Below, piece by piece: positions 44,247 to 52,812 of a DNA stretch of 64,000 nt. The notes beneath the pieces are model-generated. The model did not search any database and was not told the DNA's origin. It saw nothing but the letters and a program-made list of their open reading frames with translations. The position numbers were made by a program, and so were the translations under genes. The stretch comes from Alphaproteobacteria bacterium (GTDB lineage Bacteria > Myxococcota_A > UBA796 > CAJQPC01). The stretch lies in NCBI GenBank assembly GCA_020632795.1, contig JACKEV010000008.1, forward strand, positions 868,001 through 932,000, given 5' to 3'. Each line of letters begins with the position of its first letter. Within the stretch, counting starts at the first letter, position 1.

Positions 44247-47200
44247 CAGCGCACCCCCCGCAGCCGCCAGGTCAGCGCGAACAGGGCCGGCACCACGAAC
44301 AGCGTGAGCGCCGTCGACAGCGCCAGCCCCCCCAGCACGATGGCGCCGACCCCCCGGTACAGCTCGGAGCCCGAGCCCGGGAAGAGCACCAGCGGCGTGA
44401 GCCCCGCCAGGGACGTCAGGCTGCTCATGAAGATGGGCCGCACCCGCCCCCGCACCGCCTCGGCCACCGAGACCGGCAGGGCGTCGCCCTCCCGCAGCCG
44501 GGCCAGGGCCCCGTCCACGATGAGGATGGCGTTGTTCACCACCACACCGATGAGGATGATGAAGCCCAGGGCCGTCATCATGTCCAGCGGCTGGGCGCCC
44601 AGGAAGGTGTCGACCAGCCACAGGCCCACCAGGCCCCCCGCCCCGGCCAGGGGCACGGTGACCAGGATGACCAGGGGCGCGAGGAAGTCCTCGAACAGCG
44701 CGGCCATGAGCAGGAAGCTGATGACCACCGCCAGCAGCAGGGTCTGCCCCATGCGGAGCTGGGCGCCGGTGAGCTTGTCGGCCACGCCGGCCAGGGTGAC
44801 CCGCACGTCCGAGGGGAGGCGCCCGTCGGCCCGCATCGGCGCGATGATCTGCTCCCGCAGGATCTGCATCGCCTCCTCGACCGCCACGTCGTCCGGCGGG
44901 GAGACCTGGAGGGTGATGGCCCGGCGGCGCTCGATGCGGCGGATGGTGGTGGGGGAGAGGGTCTCCACCAGGTCGGCCACCGCGGAGAGGGGCACCACCG
45001 CGCCGGCCGGGGTGGCGATGGGCGCGGCCATCAGCGCCCCGGGGGACGCGGGCTCGGGCGCCGCCTGGACGACCACGTCGACCTGGGGCTCGCCGGGCTG
45101 GCCCAGCTCCCCGACGATGCGGCCGTCGATCATGGCGTCCACCGCCGCGCCCACCCGGGCGGGGGTCAGGCCGAGGCGGGCGGCGTCCTCGCGGCGGGCC
45201 AGGACCCGAAGCTCAGGGCCCCCGGCGTCCAGGGAGGGGATGGGGCGGGTCTGGGCGTCGGGCAGGGCCTGCGCGATGGCGCCCATCATCTGGCCGCCGA
45301 CCGAGACCAGAGCGCCGATGTCCGAGCCGGACAGCTCCACCTCCACCGAGCGCCCGCCGCCGATGCTGCGCCCGAACAGGCTGGCCTGGGTGGCGATGCC
45401 GAAGATGCCGGGGACCTCCCGCAGCACGCCGCGCACGAAGCCGACGACCTCGCCGATGCGCGCGGGGTCCTCGGCGCTCGCACCCATGAAGCCCTGGCCG
45501 GGCAGGGCGGCGAAGAAGGTGCGGCCGATGGCGGGCACGCCGTCGACCTCCGCGCCCATGTGCTCGACGATGCGGCCCTGGACGTACTCGCCGATCTCGC
45601 CCATCTCCTCGACCGAGTAGCCCGGGGGCGGGACGACGATGCCGAACATGAAGTTGCGGTTGCCGGTGGGCAGGTACTCCATCGGCGGCAGCAGGGTGAC
45701 CACCAGCAGTACGGCGCCCCCCAGGGCCACGACCACGGCGCCGATGGAGCGCGGGGTGGAGGCCACCAGGCGGGTGACCGTGTCGGTGATGCCGTTGCGG
45801 ACCCGCGCGCCGAAGGAGGCGCTCTCGGCGCCCCCCTCCTCGGGGTCCTCGGCGCTGAGCAGGCGCGCCGAGAAGCTGGGGATGACCAGCACCGAGACCA
45901 CCAGCGACAGGAACACCGCGACGGTGATGGCCACGGCCACGTCGCGCAGCAGCTCGCCGACCTCGTCCTGCCACTGGATGACCGGGATGAAGACCGCCGC
46001 GGTGGTCAAGGTGGAGGCGACGATGGCCCCCCACACCTCGCGGGTGCCCTCCAGGGCGGCCTGGGCGGCGGGGACCCCGCGCTTGCGCCAGGTGTCGATG
46101 TTCTCCAGCACCACGATGGCGTTGTCGACCACCATGCCCACGGCGAATGCCATGCCCGCCAGCGAGACCACGTTCACGCTGCGGCCCAGCAGGGACATGC
46201 CCAGCACCGTGCCCATCACGCAGACCGGGATGGCGGTGGCCACGACCGCCGAGGCCGACACGCTGCGCAGGAACAGCAGCAGGACGACCACCGCGAGCGC
46301 GCCGCCCAGCAGCAGGTTGTTGCGCACCAGGGCCAGCGCGCCGTTGATGTAGGCGGTCTGGTCGCTGACCACGACCAGCTCCATGCCCCGGGGGGCGAGC
46401 AGGGTCTCGTTGACCTCGGCGGTGGTGGCGAGGATCTCCTGGGTGACCTCCAGCACGTTGGAGCCAGCCTCGCGGTCGAACAGCAAGGCCATCGACTCCT
46501 GGCCGTCGCTGAACACCTTGCGTTCGAACTTGCGCAGGTCCATGCGGGCGGTGGCGACGTCGCCCAGGCGGACAGGGTTGCCCTGGGCGTCCACCGCGAG
46601 CACCACCGACTCGAGCTGCTCGGCGACGGCCGGGGCGACCTCGGTGCGCACCACGTAGCGGCGCTTGCCCAGGTCGAGGGTGCCCCCGGAGACGTCGCGC
46701 AGCTCGCCCTGCACCGCGGCGGTGAGGGTGTCGACGGTCAGGCCCCGGGCGGCCAGCGCGGCGGGGTCGAAGGTGACCGCGAGCTGGGTGTCCCGGCCGC
46801 CGAAGAAGCGGACGCCGGCCACCCCGGGGATGCGCTCGAAGATGGGGATGATCTGCTGGTCGGCCCAGGTGCGGTAGGGGTTGATGGGCCGGCCGTCGGT
46901 GGCCCGGAAGATGATGACCGCCAGAGGCGGGCCCGCGGAGTCCGCGGTGGACAGCACCGGCTCGCGGGCGGCGTCGGGGTAGTCGGGGACCTGGCCCAGG
47001 CGGTTGGAGGTGCGGACGAGGGCCTCCTCGATGGAGGTGCCCACGTCGAACTCCAGCGTGATGGTGCCCTGGCCGTTCTGGGCCTCGGAGATCATGCGCT
47101 GGAGGCCCGTGACGCTCTTGAGGGCTTCTTCCTGCTCCAGCAGGATCTCCCGCTCGACCTCGGCGGGGGTGGCGCCGGGCCACACGGTGCTGACGGTGAG

Positions 47201-47353
47201 GGTGGGGACCTCGATGTCGGGGGTGAGCTGGATGGGCAGGTCGAAGACGGACAAGAAGCCGAACATCATCACGAGGATGACGCCCACCAGCACGCCCACC
47301 GGGCGGGAGATGGCCAGCGCGATGACGCCGCCGCCGGGGGAGGGCTGGCTCAC
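44246..47353 (-). CDS. RND-family efflux transporter, HAE1-like
   Basis: 1035 aa from GTG 47353, overlapping the adaptor stop (GTGA). Two homologous halves, each with one N-terminal helix, a large periplasmic loop and five more helices. The middle helix has Val-Gly-Met-Val-Val-Asp-Asn-Ala-Ile-Val-Val-Leu-Glu-Asn, carrying the proton-relay Asp pair, and the second half has Ile-Gly-Val-Val-Val-Asn-Asn-Ala. Pumps organic compounds from the inner membrane and periplasm using the proton gradient. Full length for the family. Confidence 0.92.
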   Translation of the reverse strand: MSQPSPGGGVIALAISRPVGVLVGVILVMMFGFLSVFDLPIQLTPDIEVPTLTVSTVWPGATPAEVEREILLEQEEALKSVTGLQRMISEAQNGQGTITLEFDVGTSIEEALVRTSNRLGQVPDYPDAAREPVLSTADSAGPPLAVIIFRATDGRPINPYRTWADQQIIPIFERIPGVAGVRFFGGRDTQLAVTFDPAALAARGLTVDTLTAAVQGELRDVSGGTLDLGKRRYVVRTEVAPAVAEQLESVVLAVDAQGNPVRLGDVATARMDLRKFERKVFSDGQESMALLFDREAGSNVLEVTQEILATTAEVNETLLAPRGMELVVVSDQTAYINGALALVRNNLLLGGALAVVVLLLFLRSVSASAVVATAIPVCVMGTVLGMSLLGRSVNVVSLAGMAFAVGMVVDNAIVVLENIDTWRKRGVPAAQAALEGTREVWGAIVASTLTTAAVFIPVIQWQDEVGELLRDVAVAITVAVFLSLVVSVLVIPSFSARLLSAEDPEEGGAESASFGARVRNGITDTVTRLVASTPRSIGAVVVALGGAVLLVVTLLPPMEYLPTGNRNFMFGIVVPPPGYSVEEMGEIGEYVQGRIVEHMGAEVDGVPAIGRTFFAALPGQGFMGASAEDPARIGEVVGFVRGVLREVPGIFGIATQASLFGRSIGGGRSVEVELSGSDIGALVSVGGQMMGAIAQALPDAQTRPIPSLDAGGPELRVLARREDAARLGLTPARVGAAVDAMIDGRIVGELGQPGEPQVDVVVQAAPEPASPGALMAAPIATPAGAVVPLSAVADLVETLSPTTIRRIERRRAITLQVSPPDDVAVEEAMQILREQIIAPMRADGRLPSDVRVTLAGVADKLTGAQLRMGQTLLLAVVISFLLMAALFEDFLAPLVILVTVPLAGAGGLVGLWLVDTFLGAQPLDMMTALGFIILIGVVVNNAILIVDGALARLREGDALPVSVAEAVRGRVRPIFMSSLTSLAGLTPLVLFPGSGSELYRGVGAIVLGGLALSTALTLFVVPALFALTWRLRGVR

Positions 47354-48396
47354 GGCGTCTCCCGAAGCTGGATGGGCTGGCCCGGGCGCACCCGCTCGTT
47401 GCCACGGGTGACCACGGTGTCGCCGGGGGCGAGCTTGTCGGAGGACACGAGCGCGCCGCTGCTGGCGGTGGCGAGGACCTGGACCTCGAAGGACTCGGCG
47501 GCGCCGTCGACCACCTTGACCACCCGGCTGGTGCCGGGCCCGAGGACCAGGGCGTCGCGGGGCAGCAGCACGCCGTCGTCGCCCCAGGTCACCGAGAAGC
47601 GCACCGGGACCGAGGCGCCGGGCATCCAGTCCCCGGCGGCGGGGGCCACCCGGACCAGGGCGGTGCGGGCCTCGGGGTCCAGGGCGGGCACGACGGCGAC
47701 GACCCGGCCGGCGACCTCAGGCTCGCTCAGCAGGGTGACGCCGTCGCCGGGCACCAGGCGCTGGACGAGGCTCTGGGCGACGGCCACGCGGATCTCCACG
47801 GCCTCGGTGGAGACGAGGTCCAGAGCGGGGGCGCCGGCGTTGACCCAGTCGCCGGGGTCGACGTACCGGGCGGTGACGACGCCGTCGAAGGGGGCGCGGA
47901 CCTTGTGGCGGCCCAGCTCGGCGGCGGCCAGGTCGGCGCCGGCGTCCAGCGACTCGGCCTGGGCCTCCAGCCGAGCGACCTCGGCGCGCAGGGCATCCAG
48001 CTCGTTGGGGGCGAGCACGCCCTCGCGGACCTTCTCGCTACGGGTGAGGGTGGTGCGGGCCTGCTGGAGCTGGTGCGCGGCGGCGGCGTGGCTGGCGCGG
48101 GCCGCGCGCAGGCGGGCGGCGGCGAGGGAGAGGTCCAGCTCGGCCAGGGTGTCGCCGGCCTTGACCGCGTCGCCCTCCCGGACGAACACCCGGGCCACCG
48201 GGCCGCCCGCGCCGAAGGCCATCTCGGCGGCGTCGAGGGCGCGGACCTCGCCCTGCGTGGTCCAGGCGTCGGTCAGCGCCCCGTCGGTGACCTGGGCGAC
48301 CTCGACGAGGGCTGGCGGCGGGCCACCCCCGGCGGCGTCGGGCGCGGGGGCGTCCCCGCAGGCGGTCAGCGTCCACATCCACAGGAGCGCGAGCAT
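47350..48396 (-). CDS. Periplasmic adaptor (membrane-fusion) lipoprotein of the RND pump
   Basis: 348 aa from ATG 48396 behind GAGGG. The signal ends Leu-Thr-Ala-Cys, a lipobox. Then come a lipoyl-like half (Val-Phe-Val-Arg-Glu-Gly-Asp-Ala-Val-Lys-Ala-Gly-Asp-Thr-Leu-Ala), a hairpin of two Ala/Arg/Glu helices, a second lipoyl half (Ala-Pro-Phe-Asp-Gly-Val-Val-Thr) and beta-barrel strands. It links the RND pump to the TolC-like duct. First gene of the operon, preceded by an inverted repeat that could regulate it. Confidence 0.9.
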   Translation of the reverse strand: MLALLWMWTLTACGDAPAPDAAGGGPPPALVEVAQVTDGALTDAWTTQGEVRALDAAEMAFGAGGPVARVFVREGDAVKAGDTLAELDLSLAAARLRAARASHAAAAHQLQQARTTLTRSEKVREGVLAPNELDALRAEVARLEAQAESLDAGADLAAAELGRHKVRAPFDGVVTARYVDPGDWVNAGAPALDLVSTEAVEIRVAVAQSLVQRLVPGDGVTLLSEPEVAGRVVAVVPALDPEARTALVRVAPAAGDWMPGASVPVRFSVTWGDDGVLLPRDALVLGPGTSRVVKVVDGAAESFEVQVLATASSGALVSSDKLAPGDTVVTRGNERVRPGQPIQLRETP

Positions 48397-48423
48397 GGGG
48401 CCCTCGGTGCGCAGGTGATCTCG

Positions 48424-48441
48424 GAGAGGAGACAACCTCTC
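48424..48441. repeat. Inverted repeat upstream of the efflux operon
   Basis: GAGAGG and CCTCTC are six-base arms around AGACAA, about 30 bases before the adaptor start. Position and symmetry suggest a repressor site for the pump, but no regulator gene adjoins and a weak hairpin is equally possible. Confidence 0.35.
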
Positions 48442-48484
48442 TATGCAGGTGGAGGCCGAATGTCGCAGCCGCTGACCAGCCCGA

Positions 48485-48490
48485 TACATT
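48485..48490 (+). promoter_or_regulatory. -10-like element just before a gene lacking a ribosome site
   Basis: TACATT ends seven bases before ATG 48498 and no Shine-Dalgarno is present, so the mRNA would be leaderless. No matching -35 box is clear. Confidence 0.35.
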
Positions 48491-48497
48491 GGCGTCG

Positions 48498-49334
48498 ATG
48501 AACCACCCCCGACGAACCGTCGCTGTCGCGCTCCTGCTGGGGGGCGTGGCCCTGGCCGCCGAGCCCGATCCCGGGCGGACGGTCTACTACACCCCGCCCG
48601 AGCCGGTGGAGGTCGCGCCGCTGACCCTGGAGGTCAAACGGGCGTACTCCGCCGGGGTCTCCGCCCGGCTGGAGGTGCGGGTGGACAACAGCAGCTTCGA
48701 CTACGTGGCGCTGTACCGGCAGGAGTCGGTGTTCCTCTTCCCCTCGGTCAGCCTCCAGCCCCACCAGGGGCGCGCGGCGGTCAAGCCCACGATGATCATG
48801 CCCTGGGAGACGCGGGTGGTGTACCTGGCGGTCGGCGGGGCCGACGGGCTGAACGCGCCGGCCTTCGAGGTGGACCTCAACGGGGCGTACCGGGTGCCGG
48901 TGCCGGACAGCTACCTCAGCGCGCCCCGCACGCCGATCGAGGACAGCAGCGAGTTCGAGACCGGGCCGTTCCGGTGCAGCTGGGCGGGCTCCTCCCGGGA
49001 CGGGCGGCGCGTCCAAGCCGCGTACCGGTGTCGGTACAAGGGCTACCGCACCGGCCTGGTGGACCTGAGCGGGCTGGCGATGCACGTCGAGGGCGGGCGG
49101 GTGACCGGCTACCCCAACCGCTCGGTGATCGATCCGCTGACCCTGCTGCGCCCCGACGACCGGCTGCGCGTCGAGCTGGAGTTCAAGCTGCCCCGCAAGC
49201 TCCAGGACGCCGGTCCGGGCACGCTGTGGCTGGAGTGGGGCGAGGCCTTCGCGGAGACCGACCCGGTGCTTCTACCGCTGCCGACGCTGCGGCTGGAGCA
49301 GGACCGCTACCTGACGACGAAGTTCGGGCAGTAG
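48498..49334 (+). CDS. Exported protein of unknown function
   Basis: 278 aa from ATG 48498. Sec signal Ala-Val-Ala-Leu-Leu-Leu-Gly-Gly-Val-Ala-Leu-Ala-Ala-Glu at about residues 9-22. The mature part is beta-rich with a Cys pair in Phe-Arg-Cys-Ser-Trp-Ala ... Tyr-Arg-Cys-Arg-Tyr-Lys. It has an immunoglobulin-like strand rhythm but no known motif. The gene lies divergently beside the efflux operon and could serve with it, though nothing in the sequence proves that. Stop is two bases from the opposing RCC1-like gene stop. Confidence 0.55.
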   Translation: MNHPRRTVAVALLLGGVALAAEPDPGRTVYYTPPEPVEVAPLTLEVKRAYSAGVSARLEVRVDNSSFDYVALYRQESVFLFPSVSLQPHQGRAAVKPTMIMPWETRVVYLAVGGADGLNAPAFEVDLNGAYRVPVPDSYLSAPRTPIEDSSEFETGPFRCSWAGSSRDGRRVQAAYRCRYKGYRTGLVDLSGLAMHVEGGRVTGYPNRSVIDPLTLLRPDDRLRVELEFKLPRKLQDAGPGTLWLEWGEAFAETDPVLLPLPTLRLEQDRYLTTKFGQ

Positions 49335-49336
49335 GT

Positions 49337-50308
49337 CTATGGGGGCGCGAGGTAATCCAAGGGGTCGGGGTCGACGCCCCAGCACACGACGTGTCCGTCG
49401 GTGCGCACGGCGCAGGCTCCCCAGTACCAGGCCGAGACCTGGGTGAAGGTCTCGCAGGGCAGGGGGGTGTAGTCCCAGCCGCGCTCCTGACACCAGAGCC
49501 AACCCCCATCGGTGAGGCCGCAGCTCAGGTCCATCATCACCGAGATCGCCACCGTGGGGCCGCCGACGCGCTCGGGGGTGACCACCCGCGCATTTTCGGG
49601 GAGGGTGTTGTCGAGGGCGAAGGTGACCGAGCCCTCGGCGTCCAGCAGCATGCCCGTGTCGTAGGAGCGCGCCGCGGCCACCCAGGGGCCGGGGAAGCGG
49701 TTGGCCCAGGTCTCGCAAACCTCGGTCTCCTCCAGGCAGCGCAGGGTGCCGTCGAGGGACAGGCCGCAGGCGCCATGGGGTCCACCGCAGAGCGCGGCGT
49801 AGGGCTCGGCGAGCGCCTCGGGGTTCAGGGCGTCGGTGTCTCCCCAACAGAGGACCATCCCGTCCGCGCGGCGGCCGCAGACCCCGTCGTCGTGGCCGGC
49901 CAGCTCCAGAAAGGGACCGGGCGGCGGGTCGAGCGGCGGGTCGGTCCGCGAGACCCAGCAGCGGGCCTCCCCGTCCTCGTCCAGCGCGCAGAGGGAGCCG
50001 CTGGCGGTCACGGTGAGCTGGACATAGCGGCGGTCCTCGATGGGGTCGGGCACATGGTCGAGGCCTCCTCCCCAGCACTCGATGCGGCCGTCCTCGCGGA
50101 GACCGCAGGCGCCGACGCTGGAGCCAGCCACCACTTCGACCCAGCCGTCCTCGGAGCTGACGAAGGTCTGCGGGTCGACCGCGAACGCACCCCGGTAGAA
50201 TGGCTGGTCGCAGCCCTCGGGGGCGCTCGGCGGGTCGGGCGGGGCCGGATCGGCGTCGCAGCCCACCGTCGCGAGGAGCAGCCCGATCCAGAAGAGGGTA
50301 GTGCGCAC
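49337..50308 (-). CDS. RCC1-like repeat lipoprotein (third)
   Basis: 323 aa from GTG 50308 with GGAGG five bases upstream. Lipobox Leu-Ala-Thr-Val-Gly-Cys, then a Pro/Asp-rich tether. About six RCC1-like units with Cys-Gly-Leu/Ala ... Asp-Gly ... Cys-Trp-Gly/Val follow (Ala-Cys-Gly-Leu-Arg-Glu-Asp-Gly-Arg-Ile-Glu-Cys-Trp-Gly and similar). A single propeller with many paired Cys, probably displayed on the surface. It lacks the long Asp-Ala linker of the leftmost pair. Confidence 0.8.
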   Translation of the reverse strand: MRTTLFWIGLLLATVGCDADPAPPDPPSAPEGCDQPFYRGAFAVDPQTFVSSEDGWVEVVAGSSVGACGLREDGRIECWGGGLDHVPDPIEDRRYVQLTVTASGSLCALDEDGEARCWVSRTDPPLDPPPGPFLELAGHDDGVCGRRADGMVLCWGDTDALNPEALAEPYAALCGGPHGACGLSLDGTLRCLEETEVCETWANRFPGPWVAAARSYDTGMLLDAEGSVTFALDNTLPENARVVTPERVGGPTVAISVMMDLSCGLTDGGWLWCQERGWDYTPLPCETFTQVSAWYWGACAVRTDGHVVCWGVDPDPLDYLAPP

Positions 50309-50326
50309 AGTGCCTCCGAGCGCTTC

Positions 50327-50332
50327 AGTATA
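50327..50332 (-). promoter_or_regulatory. -10-like element of the third RCC1-like gene
   Basis: On the minus strand this reads TATACT; the start GTG 50308 is 18 bases away and GGAGG lies between. A -35 box is not obvious. Confidence 0.35.
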
Positions 50333-50425
50333 CCTCCCCCTTCCCGGGGCGCTCGGCGGCGAACGCCCGGTTGACACCGGCCCTTCCGCCGACCGACACT
50401 CCCGCCGACCCCGCTCGGCTCCGCC

Positions 50426-51739
50426 ATGACCGCCCGCCCGATCCCCTCCCTCGCCGACTCCAGCCTGCTGCGCTACGCCTTCTTCGCGATGCTGTACGCT
50501 GCCCAGGGCATCCCGTACGGTCTCCTGGTGGTGGCGCTGCCGGCGTACATGGCAGAGCGGGGGATCAGCGCGACGGCCATCGGGGCCTTCGTGGGGACCA
50601 TCCTGTTGCCGTGGAGCCTCAAGCTGATCAACGGCCCGGTGATGGACCGCTGGACGCTGCGGCCGATGGGGCGGCGGCGTCCGTGGGTCATCGCGGCGCA
50701 GAGCCTGCTGGTCCTGAGCCTCGTCGCCCTCGCGTTCGTGCCGGATCCGCTGGGGCAGCTCAGCCTGCTGGCGGCCTTGGGCTTCCTGGCCAACTTCGGC
50801 ACGGCCTTCCAGGACGTCGCGGTGGACGGGCTGGCCATCGAGGTCGTCCCGATGGACGAGCAGGCACGGGCCAACGGCTTCATGTGGGGCGGTCGCACGG
50901 TCGGCCTGGCCCTGGCCACCACCGGCAGCGCGCGCCTGATGGAGGCCAGCGGGCTGGGCGCGGCGGCGCTGGCCTGTGCGGCGGTGCTGACGGCGATCAT
51001 GGTGCTGCCGGCGCTCATCCGGGAGCGGCCGGGGGAGCGCCTGCTGCCGTGGACGGCGGGCGAGCCCTCACCGGTCCCGGCGGACGACCAGCCGGCGACC
51101 TTCGCGCGCATCGGCGGGGACCTGCTGCGGGTGATGCTGCTGCCCTCCAGCCTGATCGTGATGGGTTCCGTGTTTCTGTATGCCTTCGCCCATGGCCTGT
51201 GGACCTCGGGCCTGCCGGTGGTCACGGTGCAGGAATTGGGCTGGGACGACACCTGGTACGCGGACGTGATGGCGGCGGTGGGCGTGGGCTCGGGCATCTT
51301 CGGCATGGTGGTGGGCGGCTTCCTGGTGGAGGCCGCAGGGCGGGTGCGCGGTCTGGCCGGCGCCATCGGCATCCTCGCGCTCATCACCGCCGGGATGGGC
51401 CTGCTGCCGGACCTCTGGGCAGATCAGGGTGTGATGACGGCCTGGGTGGGGGCGTACACGGTGATCCGCGTGCTGTCGTCCATCGCCTTCTTCGCCACCG
51501 CGATGGCCCTGTGCTGGGGCCGGGTGTCGGCGACCCAGTACGCTCTGTACATGGCGGTCAGCAACCTGGGCCAGACCGCCGGCGCCGCGTCGCTGGGGCC
51601 GATCCACCAGACGATCGGCTCGGCTGTACTGTTCCTCGTGATGACGGCGTTGTTCGGCGTTGCGGTGGCGGTGCTGTGGTTCGTGGACCTGGAGGGGCAC
51701 CAGGACGGGATCAAGCGGTTGGAGCAGGGAGCGGGCTGA
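50426..51739 (+). CDS. MFS carrier of the AmpG/SLC33-like group
   Basis: 437 aa. About 12 hydrophobic helices. Ala-Ala-Gln-Gly-Ile-Pro-Tyr-Gly-Leu in helix one and Phe-Gln-Asp-Val-Ala-Val-Asp-Gly-Leu-Ala-Ile-Glu between helices four and five are characteristic of AmpG muropeptide permeases and acetyl-CoA transporter-like SLC33 proteins. It probably imports peptidoglycan fragments, but AmpG substrate residues were not checked. No clear ribosome site before the ATG. Confidence 0.8.
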   Translation: MTARPIPSLADSSLLRYAFFAMLYAAQGIPYGLLVVALPAYMAERGISATAIGAFVGTILLPWSLKLINGPVMDRWTLRPMGRRRPWVIAAQSLLVLSLVALAFVPDPLGQLSLLAALGFLANFGTAFQDVAVDGLAIEVVPMDEQARANGFMWGGRTVGLALATTGSARLMEASGLGAAALACAAVLTAIMVLPALIRERPGERLLPWTAGEPSPVPADDQPATFARIGGDLLRVMLLPSSLIVMGSVFLYAFAHGLWTSGLPVVTVQELGWDDTWYADVMAAVGVGSGIFGMVVGGFLVEAAGRVRGLAGAIGILALITAGMGLLPDLWADQGVMTAWVGAYTVIRVLSSIAFFATAMALCWGRVSATQYALYMAVSNLGQTAGAASLGPIHQTIGSAVLFLVMTALFGVAVAVLWFVDLEGHQDGIKRLEQGAG

Positions 51740-51880
51740 GCCGGATTGCGTCATCGACGACGAGGCGGGCCGCAGGCGGTGGTCCTCCTGCCCGTCGTGG
51801 ACCCAACCTGGCGCCTGGGGTATCCTGTGAAGGAGCAGAAGCGTGGCAGGCATCCGGATTTGCGACATTTCGAACGAGGG

Positions 51881-52780
51881 TTGAGATTCGTGCTGGCGGC
51901 CCTGGTCGCCGGTGCCTGCACGACGGAGGAGCCTCCAGTCGGTGAAACGGAGGGTGGATTCCGGTACACAGAGGTGGCCCTCGCCAGGGCGGTGACCTGT
52001 GCCCTCGACGACGCTGGCGCCGCTTCGTGCTGGGGGTGGGTGGAAGAGTGGAGCGCCGTTCCCGATACGGGCGGTCTCAGCGGGCTGGACTGCGGAACGC
52101 ATCACTGCTGCGCCCTCCAGGAGACCAGACCGGTCTGTTGGGGGGTCGACCTCCATGGCGAGACCATGCCGCCCAGCCAACTGGAACTTGCACAGGTCGC
52201 CGCAGGACTTCGGTGGTCGGCGGGCCTCGACTTGAACGGTCGGTTTCACGTATGGGGCCACGATCCGGTGGAGGCGGATCACCTGGCCGCCTCACCACCT
52301 GGAGAGCCGCTGTCTTCCCTCCGGCTGGCTGCAAGCGAGGCCTGCGGACTGGATCTGACCGGTGCTGTCTGGTGTTGGGGGAGTGCCGGCCAGCCATTCT
52401 TGTCTGAGCCCGAAGGCTCCTTCGAGCAGATCTGGATCAACAACTACCACGGCGTGGCGCAGGACGCTGACGGCCAGGCCACCGAGTGGGGATCGTACAC
52501 CACCTACGAACTCTACCAGATCGTACGGGCAGGCGGACTCCGAGACCTCGCGTTCCCTCGAGTCGACCGCGAAGACTGGCTCTACGGCTGCGCCATCGCC
52601 CTCGACGACACGCTGCTGTGCTGGAACGAAGAGGACGGCGTCGTCGACCTGGGCTGGAGCTTCCCGGGCCGCCCGATGAAGGTGGAGATCGACATGGACC
52701 ACGCCTGCGTGCTCGATGACCAGGGCGTCATCGACTGCGTGGGGAGCAACGGATACGGACAACTCGACGTCCCGGAGTGA
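51881..52780 (+). CDS. RCC1-like repeat lipoprotein (fourth)
   Basis: 299 aa from TTG 51881, which gives Met-Arg-Phe-Val-Leu-Ala-Ala-Leu-Val-Ala-Gly-Ala-Cys, a good lipobox; GTG 51890 has a better-spaced GAGGG but a poor signal. A Glu/Gly-rich tether precedes about five RCC1-like units (Cys-Ala-Leu ... Asp-Ala-Gly-Ala-Ala-Ser-Cys-Trp-Gly), shorter and more diverged than in the others. Codon use is less GC-rich than the adjacent AmpG-like gene. TATCCT at 51821-51826 is a possible -10. Confidence 0.7.
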   Translation: MRFVLAALVAGACTTEEPPVGETEGGFRYTEVALARAVTCALDDAGAASCWGWVEEWSAVPDTGGLSGLDCGTHHCCALQETRPVCWGVDLHGETMPPSQLELAQVAAGLRWSAGLDLNGRFHVWGHDPVEADHLAASPPGEPLSSLRLAASEACGLDLTGAVWCWGSAGQPFLSEPEGSFEQIWINNYHGVAQDADGQATEWGSYTTYELYQIVRAGGLRDLAFPRVDREDWLYGCAIALDDTLLCWNEEDGVVDLGWSFPGRPMKVEIDMDHACVLDDQGVIDCVGSNGYGQLDVPE

Positions 52781-52802
52781 CGCCCGCCGCGCTCGGCGGG
52801 CG
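52781..52802. terminator. Strong stem-loop between convergent genes
   Basis: CGCCCGCCG and CGGCGGGCG pair perfectly around CGCT, directly after the stop of the fourth RCC1-like gene and ten bases from the PilY1-like stop. GC-rich with no T-tract. Confidence 0.65.
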
Positions 52803-52812
52803 CCCATCCGAC

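Noticed and set aside
44234..48418. 1394-aa open frame on the plus strand across the efflux operon
   Set aside because: Gly/His/Asp-biased antisense of a high-GC operon; the minus strand encodes clear RND pump components.
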